41,174 bases of DNA from Streptomyces sp. 15-116A (GCF_025290915.1 NZ_JAOCQE010000029.1:1-41174); one strand, 5' to 3'; positions 27,649 to 35,831 are shown, numbered from the stretch's first letter. Numbers and translations: made by a program. The notes: generated by a model from the sequence alone, not told the origin.

Positions 27649-28424
27649 GCAGCTACGAGGCCCGCTTCAAGGTGTGGCGGGGGGACGTGCAGGGCGGCGG
27701 CCTGGAGGACTTCAAGGTCGAGGTGAACGACGGCGAGGTGGTCCTCGACATCATTCACCGCCTCCAGGCGACGCAGGCCCCCGATCTCGCCGTGCGCTGG
27801 AACTGCAAGGCCGGCAAGTGCGGTTCGTGCTCGGCCGAGATCAACGGGCGTCCCCGGCTGATGTGCATGACCCGCATGTCGGTGTTCGAGCGGGACGAGA
27901 CCATCACCGTGACGCCGCTGCGGGCGTTCCCTGTGGTGCGGGACCTGGTGACGGACGTCGGCTTCAACTACACCAAGGCGCGGCAGGTGCCGTCGTTCGT
28001 ACCGCCGGAGGGGGTCGGTCCCGGCGAGTACCGGATGATGCAGGAGGACGTGGACCGCTCGCAGGAGTTCCGCAAGTGCATCGAGTGCTTCCTGTGCCAG
28101 GACACCTGCCATGTGGTGCGCGACCACGAGGAGAACAAGCAGGCGTTCGCCGGGCCGCGGTTCCTGATGCGGGTGGCGGAGCTGGACATGCATCCGCTGG
28201 ACGCGGCCGAGGAGACCGGCCTGGACCGCAAGCGCACGGCCCAGGACGACCACGGTCTCGGCTACTGCAACATCACCAAGTGCTGTACGGAGGTCTGCCC
28301 CGAGGGCATCAGGATCACGGACAACGCGCTGATCCCGCTGAAGGAGCGGGCCGTGGACCGCAAGTACGACCCGCTGGTGTGGCTGGGGAACAAGATCCGG
28401 CGCAGGCCGGCGGCGTCAGGCTGA
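27645..28424 (+). CDS. sdhB: Succinate dehydrogenase/fumarate reductase iron-sulfur subunit
   Basis: 259 residues from GTG 27645, which overlaps the sdhA stop by four bases (GTGA); longer upstream frames are antisense-like. The [2Fe-2S] domain has CKAGKCGSCSAE and a fourth Cys in RLMCMTR. The [4Fe-4S]/[3Fe-4S] domain has CIECFLCQDTC and the CNITKCCTEVCPEGI segment. It relays electrons from FAD to the membrane anchor. With sdhC and sdhA it forms one operon. Its last nine bases overlap the convergent methyltransferase gene. Confidence 0.96.
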   Translation: MSSYEARFKVWRGDVQGGGLEDFKVEVNDGEVVLDIIHRLQATQAPDLAVRWNCKAGKCGSCSAEINGRPRLMCMTRMSVFERDETITVTPLRAFPVVRDLVTDVGFNYTKARQVPSFVPPEGVGPGEYRMMQEDVDRSQEFRKCIECFLCQDTCHVVRDHEENKQAFAGPRFLMRVAELDMHPLDAAEETGLDRKRTAQDDHGLGYCNITKCCTEVCPEGIRITDNALIPLKERAVDRKYDPLVWLGNKIRRRPAASG

Positions 28425-29297
28425 GGCGCGCAGATAGCCCGAGCGGGCCACCTTGCCGAGGAAGGTCAGCCGGGTGTCCGTCGCCATGTGCTTGTCGAAC
28501 GCCTCTTTGATGCCGGGCCACTTGGGGTCGCCGAAGTCGTCCAGGACGACGATGCCGCCGGGCGCGACGATCTTCTCGGCCCACTCCAGGTCGGCGGCGA
28601 CCCCGGCGGCCGAGTGGTCGCCGTCGATGATGATCACGCCGTAGGACCGGTCGGAGACCTGTGCGCGCACCTCGGGGTCCTCGGAGAAGCCCCGCTGGAT
28701 ACGGGCCGTCGTGCCGGCCTCACCGGCGAGGGCGAGGTTGGCGCGCACGGCGGCCTCGCGGACCGGGGTGCCGGTCGGGTCGGCGCTCGTCGTGGTGCCG
28801 GGCTGGAGCTGCTCACCGGCGAGCGGGTCGACGATGGTGAGGCGGGGGTCGTGTCCGGCGCGCTGCATCATGCGGATCAGGCCGGTGCCGAACATGCCGT
28901 ACAGGGTGCCGATCTCCAGGATGTCCTCGTTCGGCGGGTCGAGCAGCGGCACGGTGGAGAGCTTGCCGCAGATGTTCATGGTGCCGCCGGCGATGCGGCC
29001 GACGCCGAGGGCCTCCAGGGCGACCAGCAGCCGGAAGGCCTGGGCGATGTTGCGTTCGGCGCCGTCGCGGTCGCCGGTGACGCGGGCGGTCTCCTCGATG
29101 GTGCGGTCGAGGTGGGGCGGGGAGGGCAGCCGGGAGATGCCGCGGCCGGTCGAGTCGAAGAAGAACTCCAGGGGCCGCCGGTCGTCGCGCAGTTTCGTGA
29201 GTTCCCGCCTGACCTGGCGCTCGATGCGCTGGTCGATCAGGCCGAGGATCGGACGCAGGCCGCGCCGTGCGACCTTGCTGGTGAGTAGCGCTCGCAT
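28416..29297 (-). CDS. Class I SAM-dependent methyltransferase
   Basis: 293 residues from ATG 29297, with GAGGA about ten bases upstream; an earlier in-frame ATG at 29363 is less likely. The SAM-binding motif I is EDILEIGTLYGMFGTGL (about 145-161). The post-II acidic region is RLTIVDPLAGE, and IIIDGDHSAAGVAADLEWAE followed by PGGIVVLDDFGD matches the Methyltransf_24 type. The N-terminal 100 residues are basic and helical and may bind the substrate. This family acts on sugars, O-methyl acceptors or unknown targets; no substrate can be assigned. It converges with sdhB with a nine-base overlap and no room for an intergenic terminator. Confidence 0.85.
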   Translation of the reverse strand: MRALLTSKVARRGLRPILGLIDQRIERQVRRELTKLRDDRRPLEFFFDSTGRGISRLPSPPHLDRTIEETARVTGDRDGAERNIAQAFRLLVALEALGVGRIAGGTMNICGKLSTVPLLDPPNEDILEIGTLYGMFGTGLIRMMQRAGHDPRLTIVDPLAGEQLQPGTTTSADPTGTPVREAAVRANLALAGEAGTTARIQRGFSEDPEVRAQVSDRSYGVIIIDGDHSAAGVAADLEWAEKIVAPGGIVVLDDFGDPKWPGIKEAFDKHMATDTRLTFLGKVARSGYLRASA

Positions 29298-29331
29298 GGG
29301 TCGGTATTCCTCACGGACGTAGGAGTAACGG

Positions 29332-29360
29332 ACCGTAGGGGGCGAACGGGGCGACAACAA
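29332..29360 (-). promoter_or_regulatory. Candidate promoter of the methyltransferase gene
   Basis: On the minus strand TTGTTG and TACGGT are separated by exactly 17 bases, fitting a relaxed HrdB-type promoter 35 bases before the ATG. The hexamers are weak matches, so this is tentative. Confidence 0.3.
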
Positions 29361-29409
29361 CAAACACCGGGCCGATGTCGGGGAAAGCTCGGATGACGTC
29401 TGGGTGCCG

Positions 29410-30498
29410 TCAGGGGTTGTCCCGGCCGCCCACCCAGTCCTTCTCGTACGCCGCCCAGTCGGCTTCCTTGGCCGCGAAGTCGACGTAGAGGGCGACGCCG
29501 AAGTTCGCGCGGTCGGCGTCGGTGCGGGACAGGCCGAGGCGGACGCCGCGGACGGCGGCGGGGACGGTCTCGGCGTGGCCCCAGTGGCTGAAGTCGCTCT
29601 CGTAGAAGAAGGGCAGGCCCATCAGCAGGTCGGTGCCGGGCGGGGTGACCTCCAGGGCGAGGGAGGTCTGCTGGGCGACGTAACCGGCGTAGGTGCTCTC
29701 CAGGGGCTGCTTGGTGTCATACGACATGAGGGCGATCTGGTCGACGCGGCGGGCGACCTGGCCGAAGTACTCCTGGGTCCACCACTTGGGGTGGCCGGTG
29801 AAGGCGCCCACGACGGTGTGCAGGCCGGGCAGCGGGTCGATCTGGTGGGCGGCGACGGACAGCGGGACGTCCCGGGAGCGGGTCTCGCTGTGCAGGTCGT
29901 CGAGGAGGGTGAGGAAGTTGCGGTCGCCGGAGTGCATGGGCTCCAGGTCGAAGTGGACGCCGTCGTAACCGGCGTCGAGGATCTGCCGGGTGGAGGCCAG
30001 GACGGCGGCCCGCGTCCCGGCGCGCTCCAGGTGCAGCCCCTCGGGGTGCTCCGGGGCGACGACGTCCCCGAGCCAGGCCTGCACCCGCACCCCGGGCAGC
30101 TCCCGGTGCACGGCGTCGATGAACCAACGGGCTCGGGGATAAGCGGACTCGGGCAGCGTGCCGTCGTGCTCCAGCGGCCCGGCGTGTACGTACAGGTCCC
30201 GGATGCCGGTGTCGCTCAGCCGCCGTGCGAGCGCCGCGACATCGGCGTCCTTCTTCCGCCCGTCCACCCAGGCGTGCCCGAGCCAGAGGGCGTCCCGGTT
30301 CCGGGTACGGGTGCCGTCGGCGGGGTCACCGGTGCTGTTGAACCACAGGGCGGTCTCGACGGCGAGGAGCGGGACGAGCAGCAGGAGAACGAGGGCGAGC
30401 GCACCGCGCCTCACCCACCGCACCCAGGGCCTACGGCGCTTCCCTTCGTCCCGCGAGGATTCCTCGACGTCCGCCGGTCCCTGCTCCGTACGCGTCAT
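29410..30498 (-). CDS. Membrane-anchored GH18-like TIM-barrel protein
   Basis: 362 residues. A basic cytosolic tail (RDEGKRRRPWVRWVRR) precedes one membrane helix at about 33-50 (ALALVLLLLVPLLAVE), leaving a large external domain. The strand-4 motif of family 18 glycosidases appears as DGVHFDLEP (179-187), where Glu186 would be the acid catalyst. LYVHAGP, QAWLGDV, LSVAAHQ and IALMSYD are further barrel strands. It could be an inactive or altered chitinase-like protein because the first Asp of DxxDxDxE is changed to a Val-His context. GAGGGGG precedes the ATG. It is 93 bases downstream of the phosphatase gene and may be co-transcribed. Confidence 0.75.
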   Translation of the reverse strand: MTRTEQGPADVEESSRDEGKRRRPWVRWVRRGALALVLLLLVPLLAVETALWFNSTGDPADGTRTRNRDALWLGHAWVDGRKKDADVAALARRLSDTGIRDLYVHAGPLEHDGTLPESAYPRARWFIDAVHRELPGVRVQAWLGDVVAPEHPEGLHLERAGTRAAVLASTRQILDAGYDGVHFDLEPMHSGDRNFLTLLDDLHSETRSRDVPLSVAAHQIDPLPGLHTVVGAFTGHPKWWTQEYFGQVARRVDQIALMSYDTKQPLESTYAGYVAQQTSLALEVTPPGTDLLMGLPFFYESDFSHWGHAETVPAAVRGVRLGLSRTDADRANFGVALYVDFAAKEADWAAYEKDWVGGRDNP

Positions 30499-30591
30499 CC
30501 CGGGCCGCCCCCTCGCAGTTGATGGTGCGGTGGAGGACGACGATCAGCGGCACGTTGGTTGCGATCACCCGTTCGAAGCCGGGGGCCTGGG

Positions 30592-33222
30592 TCAGAACAG
30601 GCTCAGGAGGGCCTCCGCCGGGTCTGTGAGGCCTGTGTCGCCGCCGGGGAGGGGGAGTTCGAACCAGACCGTCTTGCCGCGGTGGGTGCGGCGGGAGCCC
30701 CAGGCGGCGCTGAGGAGGCCGACGAGCTGGAGGCCGCGGCCGCCCTCGTCGGTGTCGCGGGCGCGGCGGCGGCGGGGCTGGACCAGGCCGGAGTCCCAGA
30801 CCTCACAGACCAGGGTGCGGTCGAGGAGGAGGCGGAGTCTGATCTCGCCCTCGCCGTAGCGCAGGGCGTTGGTGACCAGTTCGCTGACCAGGAGCTCCGT
30901 GGTGTCGACCAGGGGCTCCATGTCCCAGCTGAGCAGCTGGGCGCGGGCGTACTCGCGGGCGCGGCCCACGCTGCGCGGCTCGCGCGGCAGGGTCCAGTCG
31001 CCCACGGAGTCGGCGGGCAGGCCCTGGACTCGGGCCATGAGCAGGGCGATGTCGTCCTCGCCGTGGTGGGAGTCGAGGGTGTTGAGGACGTGGTCGCAGA
31101 CGTCCTCCAGGGGGCGGGCCGGGTCGGTGAGGGCGCCGACGAACGCCTGGAGGCCCTCGTCGAGGGGATGGTCGCGGCTTTCGACCAGTCCATCCGTGTA
31201 GAGCGCGAGCAGCGCGCCTTCGGGCAGTTCGACCTCGACCTCCTCGAAGGGCTCGCCGCCGACGCCGAGCGGCATGCCGGGCGGCACGTCCAGCATCAGC
31301 GCGCTCTCGCCGGGTTCGACCAGGACGGGCGGCAGATGACCGGCGTTGGCGAAGGTGCAGCGCCGGGTCACCGAGTCGTAGACGGCGTAGACGCAGGTCG
31401 CCAGGTAGACCTCGGAGAGGTCGGCCTCGCGGGGGCGGCGGGCGGCGCGGGTGGCCTGCTGGACACCTCCGGGGGCACCGAGGCCGCGAGCGATCTCGTC
31501 CAACTGGGAAAGAACCTCGGCCGGTTCGAGGTCCAGCTGCGCCAGGGTACGTACCGCGGTGCGCAGTTCGCCCATCGCGACGGCCGCGCGCAGGCCGCGG
31601 CCCATGACGTCGCCCACGACCAACGCCGTGCGGTGCCCGGGGAGTTCGATGACGTCGAACCAGTCGCCGCCGACCTCGCTGGGCCGGCCCGTCGCCGCGT
31701 TGCCGGGCAGATAGCGGCAGGCGATGTCCAGGCCGGACGCCTCGGGGTCGCCGGGCGGGAGCAGGGACCGCTGGAGTATCAGCGCGCGTTCGTGCTCGCG
31801 CCGGTACAGGCGGGCGTTGTCGATGCAGACGGCGGCCCGCGCCGCCAGCTCGACGGCGAGATCCCGGTCGCGCTCCCCGAACGGCTCGCTGCCCTTGGTG
31901 CGGGCGAACTGCGCGAGCCCCACCACCGTGTCGTGGGCGACCATCGGCACGGCGAGCGTGGACTGCACCAGTCCCCCGTCCTCTCCGGCGACGGTCTGCG
32001 GGCGGGCGGTGCGCAGGGCGTCCGCGCAGGGCGAGTTGAACGGGTAGTGGTGGACCGCGCCGAGCTTGACGGGCTCACCGGTGCCGCTGAACGGGCCGTC
32101 GGAGACGGCGCTGGCGAAGGCGACCCTGCGTACCTCCGCGCTGCCGTCGGCGAGCCCCGGCGGGGTCTCGTCGCCGGCCAGCAGCCCCTGGTACAGGTCG
32201 ACGGTCGCGAGGTCGCAGAAGCCGGGGACGACCACGTCGAGGAGTTCGCGCGCGGTGGTCTCCAGGTCGAGGGAGTTGCCGATGCGGGCCCCGGCCTCGT
32301 TGAGCAGGGCCAGATTGCGCCGTGCGGCGGCGGCCTCGCGGGCGGCGGCACGGCGGGCGGTGATGTCCGTGCCCAGCCAGGCGATCCCGATGGGGCGGCC
32401 GGTGCCACTGTGCACGCGGTAGAGATTGACGGACCAGTGGCGGCGCTCGTCGGAGCCCGGCACAAAGCCCGTGACGTGCATGTCGGTGATGGAGTCGCCG
32501 GTCTCCAGCACCCGGCGCAGGGTCGCGGCGACCCGCTCGGCCTCGCCGCGCGGCAGATAGTCGTGGACGCCCTTGCCGCGGTGGTCGTCTGGGGTGCCGC
32601 CGAAGATGGACGCGAAGCGCTCGTTGGCGCGGCGGACCTTCAGCTCGGTGTCGATCAGCAGGAAGCCGAACGGGGATTGGCCGAATATGGCCTGCGAGGC
32701 GGCGAGGTCGGTCTCGATCCGGCGCAGGGTGCGCACGTCGACGACGATGCAGACGGCGGCCCGCTCACCGTCCTCGGTGCGCGTCGGCATGACGTAGACC
32801 TCGGCGAGGCCCGTGCGCCCCCGCTCGAGCCCCGGCGTCCCGCCGGTCTCCGGCACCCGGAAGGGCACGACGCCGGTCCACTCGCGGCCGTCGAGGATCT
32901 CGGCCATCTTGCGCTGGCCCTGCTCACGCCGGTGCGGGTCGATGAACGCCGCGATGGGGTCCATGCCGACGGCTCGGTCGGCGGGGATGCCGAAGAGCTG
33001 CTCGGCGCGCAGGCTCCACTGGTCGACCAGACCGTCCGGGCCGATGGAGAAGGACGCCACCTTGATGTAGTCGTACATGGAGCCGGGCGGGCTGCTCTGC
33101 CACATCGGGTCGGCCGTCTCGGCATCGCCGGCCTGCCCCGGCACCGGGCCGTCCACGGCATCGTTCCTCGCGCCGTCCGACGGGTCCTCGGACTCCGTGG
33201 CCTTCGCTGGTATCTCGCTCAC
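30592..33222 (-). CDS. PAS-PAS-GAF-PP2C-HATPase SpoIIE-type phosphatase
   Basis: 876 residues from GTG 33222, supported by GGAGGGG; the frame stays open to 33855 but that part is antisense to the adjacent gene. Domains in order: PAS (about 50-165), PAS (175-290), GAF (305-470), PP2C/SpoIIE (490-730) and HATPase (745-860). Metal-binding aspartates of the phosphatase are in GGDWFD (Asp520), VGDVMGRG (Asp538), DGLVES (Asp677) and GEDDIALL (Asp723/724). The kinase-like module has ELVTNALRYG with Asn785 and GGRGLQLVG. Such proteins dephosphorylate anti-anti-sigma factors after sensing a ligand, redox state or light through PAS/GAF; the fused HATPase could act as the opposing anti-sigma kinase. No transmembrane segment. 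The signal and the partner sigma factor are unknown. Confidence 0.93.
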   Translation of the reverse strand: MSEIPAKATESEDPSDGARNDAVDGPVPGQAGDAETADPMWQSSPPGSMYDYIKVASFSIGPDGLVDQWSLRAEQLFGIPADRAVGMDPIAAFIDPHRREQGQRKMAEILDGREWTGVVPFRVPETGGTPGLERGRTGLAEVYVMPTRTEDGERAAVCIVVDVRTLRRIETDLAASQAIFGQSPFGFLLIDTELKVRRANERFASIFGGTPDDHRGKGVHDYLPRGEAERVAATLRRVLETGDSITDMHVTGFVPGSDERRHWSVNLYRVHSGTGRPIGIAWLGTDITARRAAAREAAAARRNLALLNEAGARIGNSLDLETTARELLDVVVPGFCDLATVDLYQGLLAGDETPPGLADGSAEVRRVAFASAVSDGPFSGTGEPVKLGAVHHYPFNSPCADALRTARPQTVAGEDGGLVQSTLAVPMVAHDTVVGLAQFARTKGSEPFGERDRDLAVELAARAAVCIDNARLYRREHERALILQRSLLPPGDPEASGLDIACRYLPGNAATGRPSEVGGDWFDVIELPGHRTALVVGDVMGRGLRAAVAMGELRTAVRTLAQLDLEPAEVLSQLDEIARGLGAPGGVQQATRAARRPREADLSEVYLATCVYAVYDSVTRRCTFANAGHLPPVLVEPGESALMLDVPPGMPLGVGGEPFEEVEVELPEGALLALYTDGLVESRDHPLDEGLQAFVGALTDPARPLEDVCDHVLNTLDSHHGEDDIALLMARVQGLPADSVGDWTLPREPRSVGRAREYARAQLLSWDMEPLVDTTELLVSELVTNALRYGEGEIRLRLLLDRTLVCEVWDSGLVQPRRRRARDTDEGGRGLQLVGLLSAAWGSRRTHRGKTVWFELPLPGGDTGLTDPAEALLSLF

Positions 33223-33377
33223 GCGAACCGTCCCCTCCAGCTCACCGCGTCCGGCACCGGTCACCGGGGGCGGCTGCCCGCAGTATCCAGCACTACGGCG
33301 CCGCACAACACGGTGTTCACGATCACAGCACGGTCCCGATGCTTTTCGGTCCGCGCCGTGAGAACACTCCCAGTCTT

Positions 33378-33482
33378 CTAACCAGCGGACACGTCGTCGA
33401 ATCCCCCTCTTCGGCAACCGCCACAGGCGTGAACCAGCCGATCGACAGGCGGGGCGTGCGCGTACACCTCGTGCGCCGTCAT
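33378..33482 (-). CDS. Possible 34-residue ORF coupled to the RsbW-like gene
   Basis: ATG at 33482 overlaps the stop of the RsbW-like gene in ATGA and reads 34 residues, with a Cys pair in HACGGCRRGG, to a TAG. The overlap favours translation, but the peptide has no recognised family and could be a chance frame in the leader of the phosphatase gene. Confidence 0.25.
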   Translation of the reverse strand: MTAHEVYAHAPPVDRLVHACGGCRRGGFDDVSAG

Positions 33483-33940
33483 GTCGGCACCCCGAGTTCG
33501 AACCACACGGTCTTGCCTGCGCCTCCGGGGCGGGTGCCCCAGCGGCGGGAGGTGGAGGCGACGAGCTGCAGTCCGCGTCCGCTCTCCTCGTCGGGCCGGG
33601 CGGCGCGCTCGCGCGGGAACTCCGGCAGCGGGTCGGAGACCTCCGCCAGGAGAACGCCGTCGAGTCCGGTGGGGCGTACGAGGCGGACCTCGATGGGGCC
33701 GGTGGCGTGCCGCAGGGAGTTGGTGACCAGCTCGCTGACCAGCAGGGCCGCCGGGTCGGCCAGGCGGTCGAGGTCCCAGCCGTGCAGTTGGGCGCGCACG
33801 GCGGAGCGTGCGGCGCGCACGGCGCCCGGTTCCGCGGGGAAGGTCCAGGCGGCACGGTCGCCCTCGGTGTCGACCACGCGGATCACTTCCCAGACGAGCG
33901 AGTCCACCCCTGTCCGGTTTCGTGGGGTTAATGGGCACAT
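33479..33940 (-). CDS. RsbW-like HATPase ATP-binding protein
   Basis: Up to 153 residues. The GHKL core has LLVSELVTNSLRH (N-box), LAEVSDPLPEF, SGRGLQLVASTSRRWGTRP and KTVWFELG. This is the fold of anti-sigma-factor serine kinases and of the ATPases paired with DUF397 modules. The ATG at 33940 has no good ribosome site; a GTG 12 codons later (VDSLVWEVI) or another about 20 codons later is possible. If 33940 is right, codon 4 is TTA, the rare Streptomyces codon read by bldA tRNA. It lies 256 bases upstream of the SpoIIE-type gene on the same strand and its C-terminal motif closely resembles the HATPase end of that protein, hinting at a shared partner. Confidence 0.82.
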   Translation of the reverse strand: MCPLTPRNRTGVDSLVWEVIRVVDTEGDRAAWTFPAEPGAVRAARSAVRAQLHGWDLDRLADPAALLVSELVTNSLRHATGPIEVRLVRPTGLDGVLLAEVSDPLPEFPRERAARPDEESGRGLQLVASTSRRWGTRPGGAGKTVWFELGVPT

Positions 33941-33972
33941 ACCCGAAATTGGGGGCGGATTACCGTCCTGCG

Positions 33973-34013
33973 CCCCCGCGCAGGCGCATCGCAGCGCACG
34001 GGATGCGCGGGGG
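33973..34013 (-). promoter_or_regulatory. Hairpin between Nudix and RsbW-like genes
   Basis: A perfect ten-pair stem, CCCCCGCGCA with TGCGCGGGGG, encloses about 21 bases that can pair further through GCGC blocks. It stands 69 bases past the Nudix stop and 33 bases before the next start, so it may terminate the Nudix transcript or form a leader structure. Confidence 0.5.
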
Positions 34014-34081
34014 CTCGCGCGAGGGTCCGGTGAGCGCTTCGACGCGCCGTACGTGGGAGGCGTTCGAGCGGTGCTGATCGC

Positions 34082-34495
34082 CTACGTGTCCTGTCGTGCG
34101 GCGGCGTGGGTGAGGGTGGCCTCGACGGCCGGGATGTCGTGGTCGAGCCAGTCGACGTGCCAGATCTCGGCGGGGGTGAGCCAGCGCAGTGCGTCGTGGT
34201 CCTCGAGGGGGTGGGGGTCGGCGGATCCGGGGCGCAGGGTCGCGGTCCACACGTGCAGCACGTACGGCGGCCTCAGCGGCCACTCCCCCGGCACACGCTC
34301 ACCGGCCTCGGCGTCGATGCCGAGTTCCTCGCGCAACTCCCGTACGACGGCCGCCTCTCCGGTCTCACCGGGCTCGACCTTGCCCCCGGGCAGTTCCCAT
34401 AGCCCGGCCAGTTCGGCCGGTGCGCTGCGGCGTGCGGCGAGCAGCCGCCCCTCGTGCCAGAGGGCCGCGCCGACCACCACGATCCGCTCACTCAT
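34082..34495 (-). CDS. Nudix hydrolase (MutT-like)
   Basis: 137 residues with a complete Nudix box G-x5-E-x7-RELREELGI (Gly38 to Ile60), preceded by GLWELPGG as in MutT/NUDT1-type pyrophosphohydrolases. These enzymes hydrolyse nucleoside diphosphates linked to another moiety, often oxidised dNTPs; the exact substrate is not determined by the sequence. Length and start (MSERIVVVGAALW) are normal. It lies 38 bases downstream of the SPOR gene. Confidence 0.92.
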   Translation of the reverse strand: MSERIVVVGAALWHEGRLLAARRSAPAELAGLWELPGGKVEPGETGEAAVVRELREELGIDAEAGERVPGEWPLRPPYVLHVWTATLRPGSADPHPLEDHDALRWLTPAEIWHVDWLDHDIPAVEATLTHAAARQDT

Positions 34496-34533
34496 GCGCC
34501 GGAGCCTACGGGAGGGCGTCGGCCGGCCGGGCG

Positions 34534-34722
34534 TCAGCCCGCGCCCGTGCCGTTCTGGCCGATGCGCTCGACCCAGTAGAGCTGCTGGTGACCGCGGCTG
34601 TCGAGGCTGTCCGCGATCTTCTGCGCCTCGGCGCGGGTCGCGTACCGGCCCACGCGGTAGCGATTGCCGTTGTCGTCCTGCCGCACGACGAGCCAGGGCA
34701 GAGTGACCGTGCCGTCGTTCAT
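34534..34722 (-). CDS. Single-domain SPOR protein
   Basis: 62 residues that are almost entirely a SPOR-like fold: LPWLVVRQDDNGNRYRVGRY, then ATRAEAQKIADSLDSRGHQQ and a final LYWVERIG. SPOR domains bind denuded peptidoglycan at division sites, but this protein has no signal peptide or membrane segment, so it is presumably cytosolic and the ligand is unclear. It is upstream of and probably co-transcribed with the Nudix gene. Similar short annotated SPOR proteins are common in Streptomyces. Confidence 0.82.
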   Translation of the reverse strand: MNDGTVTLPWLVVRQDDNGNRYRVGRYATRAEAQKIADSLDSRGHQQLYWVERIGQNGTGAG

Positions 34723-35078
34723 CGCGCCCCTCCTCTTCCCGCCCGCGACCTGTGCCGCGCCCCGCCCGGTAAGGAAACCGCAGTCCGCATATGCCCGAGC
34801 CTACGCCTTACCTTCACGCAGCGAATACGCCTTTTCACAAAGAGGTACGCAACCAGCCAGAACGCAGGGGGCGCACGGTGGTGAACGCGCCGTGCACGCT
34901 CCTCGACACATCCGGTCAGCAGCACACCGCCGCACGCGCCCCGCTCCGGGGCGACCTGCGAGAACGACCGGATTGCTACGGCACGGGAGCGTGCGGACCA
35001 CGGCGGGCGCGCGGTGCCCGGCCGCACGCGGGGCGCGCGGCAAGAGGGGTTACGTGAGCTGCTTCACCAACGGGTGCG
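34723..35078. other. Intergenic region, no supported gene
   Basis: The 356 bases between the SPOR gene and the GntR stop contain several short ORFs on both strands but none with third-position GC bias typical of the neighbours. An AT-containing patch (about 34795-34860, including TTTTCACAAAGAGG) is the likely SPOR/Nudix promoter area, and the GC-rich half near GntR holds the hairpin at 35007-35038. Confidence 0.45.
35007..35038 (-). terminator. Imperfect GC hairpin, possible GntR terminator
   Basis: GCGCGC arms enclose GGTGC/GCAC pairing with a GCGGG bulge, about 40 bases past the GntR stop. Without a T run this is only a weak candidate. Confidence 0.35.
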
Positions 35079-35831
35079 CTACTTGACCGGCAGGTGGTAC
35101 GACGCCCGGTACCGGTCCGCGGGGATCACCACGTCCGCCGTCTCCACCGGACGGCCCGACGCGAAGTACGTCCGCTGGATGACGAGGACGACATGACCGG
35201 GGACCCCGCCCAGGAGGAGCAGTTCCTCGGCGAGACCGGGGCGGGCGCCGACCTCCTCGGTGACGTTGTCCACGATGACGTCGATGGCGCGCATGCGCTC
35301 GACGACGCCCATGCCGCCGAGCGGGCCCTCCTCGGGCAGCATCACCGGCGTCCGCCCGGTCAGCGCGAGCGGCTCCCAGGAGGTGGAGAGCATCATCGGC
35401 TCACCGGCCTCCCGGAACAGGTACTTGGTGCGCATCACACGGTCGCCGGGCTCGATGCCGAGCCGCTCGGCGACGGTGCCGTGCGCCTCGGTCTGCTCGC
35501 TGCTGGACTCCCATGTGCCGTGGACAGCGGCGTCGGACTGCTCCTGCCGGAAGGGAGTGGCCCCGCGCTCGGGGCGGAAGCCGGAGCGCGCGATGCGCCG
35601 CGGCACGGGCCGCTCACGGACGTACGTCCCCGAACCGGAGCGGCCCTCGACGAGGCCCTCGGCCATGAGCACCTTGCGGGCCTCCAGCGCCACCGTGTCC
35701 GAGACGCCGTACTCCTCGCGGATCCTGGCCTGGGAGGGGAGCCGGGTGTGCGGGGGCAGCAGGCCGTCGACGATCTTCTTGCGGAGATCACCCGCGACAC
35801 GCAGATACGCCGGCTGCTCACCGAATGTCAC
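35079..35831 (-). CDS. GntR/HutC family transcriptional regulator
   Basis: 250 residues from GTG 35831, preceded by GGGAG. The winged helix-turn-helix covers about residues 8-72 (DLRKKIVDGLLPPHTRLPSQ, YGVSDTVALEARKVLMAEGLV and GSGTYVRER), and the UTRA effector domain about 100-245 (RTKYLFREAGEPMMLSTSWE, PGHVVLVIQRTYFASGRPVE). HutC-type regulators bind a small ligand in UTRA and usually repress neighbouring or own genes. The subfamily resembles plasmid transfer repressors such as KorSA/TraR, but no transfer genes are present. Targets are unknown. A candidate operator lies 17 bases upstream of the start. Confidence 0.9.
   Translation of the reverse strand: MTFGEQPAYLRVAGDLRKKIVDGLLPPHTRLPSQARIREEYGVSDTVALEARKVLMAEGLVEGRSGSGTYVRERPVPRRIARSGFRPERGATPFRQEQSDAAVHGTWESSSEQTEAHGTVAERLGIEPGDRVMRTKYLFREAGEPMMLSTSWEPLALTGRTPVMLPEEGPLGGMGVVERMRAIDVIVDNVTEEVGARPGLAEELLLLGGVPGHVVLVIQRTYFASGRPVETADVVIPADRYRASYHLPVK

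Noticed and set aside
30559..33381. A 940-residue plus-strand ORF opposite the SpoIIE-type gene
   Set aside because: It mirrors the phosphatase gene, has low-complexity Ala/Gly/Asp composition and no motifs.
33223..33855. N-terminal extension of the phosphatase frame
   Set aside because: It is an Arg/Pro/Ala-rich frame within the RsbW-like gene; GTG 33222 has a clear ribosome site.
34791..35057. 88-residue plus-strand ORF between the SPOR and GntR genes
   Set aside because: Composition and third-position GC do not match the neighbouring genes, and no motif or ribosome site was seen.
35079..35831. KorSA/TraR-like GntR gene as evidence of an integrated conjugative element
   Set aside because: No integrase, transfer, replication or attachment-site features are nearby; the regulator family is also common on chromosomes.
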